A stretch of 64,000 nucleotides of DNA, from assembly GCF_001045455.1 (NCBI RefSeq), contig NZ_LFNE01000013.1, positions 31,186 to 95,185 on the forward strand, read 5' to 3'. Position numbers and translations under genes: made by a program. The notes below the pieces were generated by a model. The model made no database searches. It saw only the letters and a program-made list of their open reading frames with translations, and was not told where the DNA came from. The stretch is from Chryseobacterium sp. FH2 (GTDB lineage: Bacteria; Bacteroidota; Bacteroidia; Flavobacteriales; Weeksellaceae). Positions 61,429 to 64,000 of the stretch are shown in pieces. Each line of letters starts with the position of its first letter. Position 1 is the first letter of the stretch.

Positions 61429-62640
61429 ATGAACAAAACATTCAACCTGTTATTCTTTATAAAAAAGAATAAAATCCGAACAAACGGAACAGCACCCATC
61501 TACTTACGAATCACGATAGATGGCAAGGCAGCGGATATTGCCGCTAAAAGGTACATCGACCCACAGAAATGGGATAATAAATCACAGAAAGCCGTAGGTA
61601 ATAGTCAAGAAGCCAAAACACTGAACTCTTATCTTAAAACTTTAGAACAACAAGTATATGATTTCCACTTCTTGATGCTGAAAGAGGAAGTTGTTGTTAC
61701 TGCAGAGAGTTTAAAATCTAAACTGCTTGGAACGGATATTGAGAAAAGAATGCTTATTCCCATCTTTCAGGAACATAATGACAAAGTGGAAGCATTGGTC
61801 GGTCAGGATTTTGCCCCAGGCACGTTGGAGCGTTATAAAACTTCTTTAAAGCATACTCAGGAATTCATCATTTGGAAATACAAAGTTTCTGATATTGATA
61901 TCACGCAAATCGATCACGGCTTTATCAGTGATTATGATTTCTGGTTGCGCAGTGTGCGTAAATGTGCAAACAATACAGCCGTTAAATACCTCAAAAATTT
62001 CAAAAAGATCATCCGATTATGTATGGCTCACGGCTGGATCACGAAAGACCCTTTTCTCGGCTATAAAGCAAAGATCAAAGCTGTAGAGCGTCCTTACCTT
62101 ACCAAGGAAGAAATCCAGATGATTTATGAAAAGAAATTTGCATCAGATCGATTGAACCAAGTTCGGGATATTTTTCTTTTTAGCTGCTATACCGGATTGG
62201 CTTATGTGGATGTCAAGCAATTATCAAAATCTAACATCAATGTCGGGTTTGATGGTGATCAATGGATTTTTACACATCGTCAAAAGACCGATACCTCAAC
62301 CCGAGTTCCGCTATTGCCTTTAGCTCAAGAAATCGTTTTAAAATATGAGAATCATCCGCAATGCGTCAATTCAGATGTGCTTTTTCCTGTTCTCAGCAAT
62401 CAGAAAATGAATTCGTATCTAAAAGAAATTGCGAGTGTTTGTGGAATTAATAAAGATTTAACATTCCATATTGCAAGACATACGTTTGCGACTACTGTTA
62501 CTTTGTCAAATGGTGTTCCTATTGAAAGTGTGAGCAAAATGCTTGGGCATACGAATATAAAAACCACCCAGCACTATGCGAAGATTTTGGATAAGAAAGT
62601 GAGTGATGATATGGCGGTTTTAAGAGGAAAATTTCAATGA
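61429..62640 (+). CDS. Tyrosine recombinase, IntDOT-like (lacks the first catalytic Arg)
   Basis: The 403-residue protein has an arm-binding N-terminal domain (LFFIKKNKIRTNGTAPIYLR), a SAM-like core-binding domain and a catalytic domain with H347 and R350 in FHIARHTF, H374 in LGHTNIKTTQHY and nucleophile Y383. The position of the first catalytic Arg holds Ala258 (CYTGLAYVDV), as reported for the CTnDOT integrase family, which works without it. It is directly downstream of tRNA-Ser and repeats, so it probably integrates at that tRNA. It is convergent with a second recombinase gene. Confidence 0.93.
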   Translation: MNKTFNLLFFIKKNKIRTNGTAPIYLRITIDGKAADIAAKRYIDPQKWDNKSQKAVGNSQEAKTLNSYLKTLEQQVYDFHFLMLKEEVVVTAESLKSKLLGTDIEKRMLIPIFQEHNDKVEALVGQDFAPGTLERYKTSLKHTQEFIIWKYKVSDIDITQIDHGFISDYDFWLRSVRKCANNTAVKYLKNFKKIIRLCMAHGWITKDPFLGYKAKIKAVERPYLTKEEIQMIYEKKFASDRLNQVRDIFLFSCYTGLAYVDVKQLSKSNINVGFDGDQWIFTHRQKTDTSTRVPLLPLAQEIVLKYENHPQCVNSDVLFPVLSNQKMNSYLKEIASVCGINKDLTFHIARHTFATTVTLSNGVPIESVSKMLGHTNIKTTQHYAKILDKKVSDDMAVLRGKFQ

Positions 62641-62653
62641 TAAAAAATCAAAG

Positions 62654-62693
62654 AATATCCACAGTATCGAATTTGACTCGATACTGTGATATT
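62654..62693. terminator. Hairpin between the two convergent recombinase genes
   Basis: AATATC-C-ACAGTATCGA (62654-62670) pairs with TCGATACTGTGATATT (62678-62693), a 16-bp stem with one bulged C and a 7-base loop. It lies between two convergent stops. Confidence 0.8.
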
Positions 62694-62722
62694 TGATTAT
62701 AATATTCTTTATACTTAATATA

Positions 62723-63880
62723 CTACTTATCCCACTTTTTCATCTCCTTTATTTTAACTGTATCAACTATTTTTGCATAAACTTGCGTTGTACGAATACT
62801 TGTATGTCCTAATAATTTACTTACTACTTCTATTGGAATTCCTAATGAAATTGACGTAGTAGCAAATGTATGTCTAGCTACATGACAAGTAAGCTTTTTA
62901 TTAAATCCAAGCTCTGTTCCTATTCTTTTTAATACTTTATTGGTCACTTTGTTACAATACATTCTGAAAACATTGCTTCCGTCACAAGTTTTAGATGGAA
63001 GAAACATTTTTGCTTTTTTACTTAGGGGAATATTTACTAAATACCCGGTCTTATGCATACGAAGATGTATAGAATTATCAATTATAGACTCGGTCGAGAA
63101 TGTTTTTAAATCAGAAAACCGAAGCCCTGTATAGCAAGCAAATAAAAAATAACTGAGAATATTTTTCTCTAATGGTTTCATTAAATTATTCTTTGAATAA
63201 TAATCGGTAAGTTTGTTAAGCTCTTTAATGGAAAGAAAATCTCTCTTACCATCAACTTTTTTTATGGAAGTATATTGAAATGGATTCGTTTTTATGTAGC
63301 CGAAGCGCATAGAGATATTTACAAATGTTCGTAGCACTCTCAAGCTTTTACTGGCAGTATTTTCATTATTTCCCAAAGTTTTTAGCATATATACCTTGTA
63401 ATCGTTTATGAATTTTTCGTTAATATCTGAAAAGAGAATTTCTTTCTTGAATTTAAGAATCTTGGAAATCTGAGATTTATATCCGAACCAAGTTTCTGAC
63501 TTAAATTTTGTTTTATGCTCTTCTAAATAACTGAGAATGTAATCAGTAAAACTTTGTTCTGTTAAATTATGATTCAAGCCCAGTAAGCGGTCTTTGAACT
63601 GTACTAATGATAAAGGATATTCTTCATTTAAAAAATTATCCACCAGCAACTTGATGGATTTTTTATCTATTGCTTCCAATATCATATTATACCTTGCATA
63701 TTGATTATTTTGAGATTTTACCCTTTGACTTCTCAATGACCAGTCTCGCATAGGAATTTTTACAGGTGTTGCAATTTCTATTTTCTTTCCTTTTAAAAAT
63801 GCTCTCAAATAAATTGGATATAACCCTTCTTTGTTCTTTTCTTTTTTTATTATAAAGCGATAGCTTATCTGTATACTCAT
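62723..63880 (-). CDS. Tyrosine recombinase with complete catalytic residues
   Basis: The 385-residue recombinase has the same domain order as its neighbour but keeps all catalytic residues: R254 in CYTGLRFSDL, H333 and R336 in CHVARHTF, H359 in LGHTSIRTTQVY and Y368. It starts MSIQISYRFIIKKEKNKEGLYPIYLRAF. It is a distinct subtype, facing the first recombinase, and probably belongs to a second element or is a joint partner. The 120 bases after its start to the window edge show no gene or clear signal. Confidence 0.92.
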   Translation of the reverse strand: MSIQISYRFIIKKEKNKEGLYPIYLRAFLKGKKIEIATPVKIPMRDWSLRSQRVKSQNNQYARYNMILEAIDKKSIKLLVDNFLNEEYPLSLVQFKDRLLGLNHNLTEQSFTDYILSYLEEHKTKFKSETWFGYKSQISKILKFKKEILFSDINEKFINDYKVYMLKTLGNNENTASKSLRVLRTFVNISMRFGYIKTNPFQYTSIKKVDGKRDFLSIKELNKLTDYYSKNNLMKPLEKNILSYFLFACYTGLRFSDLKTFSTESIIDNSIHLRMHKTGYLVNIPLSKKAKMFLPSKTCDGSNVFRMYCNKVTNKVLKRIGTELGFNKKLTCHVARHTFATTSISLGIPIEVVSKLLGHTSIRTTQVYAKIVDTVKIKEMKKWDK

Positions 63881-64000
63881 AATTACAAGTGAAGTATTTG
63901 TGAAGTAAATAAATGTTTAAATTACAATATAGAGATATTTAAACTGATACAAATCAACAGCTATGCTTAAGTATTTGCAGATATGGGAAAACCTATGCCG

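Overview
The window comes from an AT-rich member of the Bacteroidota, most like Chryseobacterium and relatives (Flavobacteriia, Weeksellaceae). The evidence is a fused secDF gene, type IX secretion C-terminal sorting domains on two secreted repeat proteins, promoters with the Bacteroidota -7 motif TAnnTTTG, an ArgF' transcarbamylase of the succinyl/acetylornithine type, and IntDOT-like tyrosine recombinases. The genus is my inference from protein style; no search was run.

Layout. Positions 1-15.5 kb hold housekeeping genes: a partial sugar dehydrogenase, secDF, a Tet-like exporter, a tatA-PAP2-TPR-trmL string meeting rlmH tail to tail, an outer-membrane DUF4421 protein, a YihY/BrkB membrane protein, nhaA and a SpoT/Rel ppGpp enzyme. 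From 15.8 to 27.7 kb, after a T9SS cargo protein, a long minus-strand block looks like a short-chain carboxylate unit: porin, MHS-type transporter with small membrane partners, a symporter-fused histidine kinase with a lone receiver protein, then two acyl-CoA synthetases (propionate- and acetate-type).

From 28 to 43.9 kb lies an arginine-pyrimidine supercluster: a GNAT acyltransferase, argG, argC, argD, argF', argB, argE and argH, an Lrp-type regulator, then pyrB, carA and carB. CarAB supplies carbamoyl phosphate to both ArgF' and PyrB. A 22-codon leader ORF with a pause-type hairpin and an intrinsic terminator precedes pyrB and strongly resembles a UTP-sensed attenuator. A Y1 transposase (RAYT-like) with an array of small palindromes sits between carA and carB.

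From 43.7 to 48.7 kb is the most surprising structure. The last 42 codons of carB occur again, with the same reading frame and only synonymous differences, 4.8 kb downstream. Between the two copies are genes with no recognised function, an RCC1-repeat T9SS protein and a candidate structured small RNA. This is the footprint of a genomic island inserted at the carB 3' end, with no recombinase inside it.

From 49 to 61 kb come a siderophore-type TonB receptor with a PepSY membrane protein and an esterase, then assorted housekeeping genes (ogt-like, DUF2911, GNAT, cupin, dienelactone hydrolase, HAD, an HsdR-N-like protein, holA, trxB). A tRNA-Ser(UGA) at 61.1 kb is followed by recombinase-type repeats and two convergent tyrosine recombinase genes, so a second integrated element probably begins there and runs off the window.
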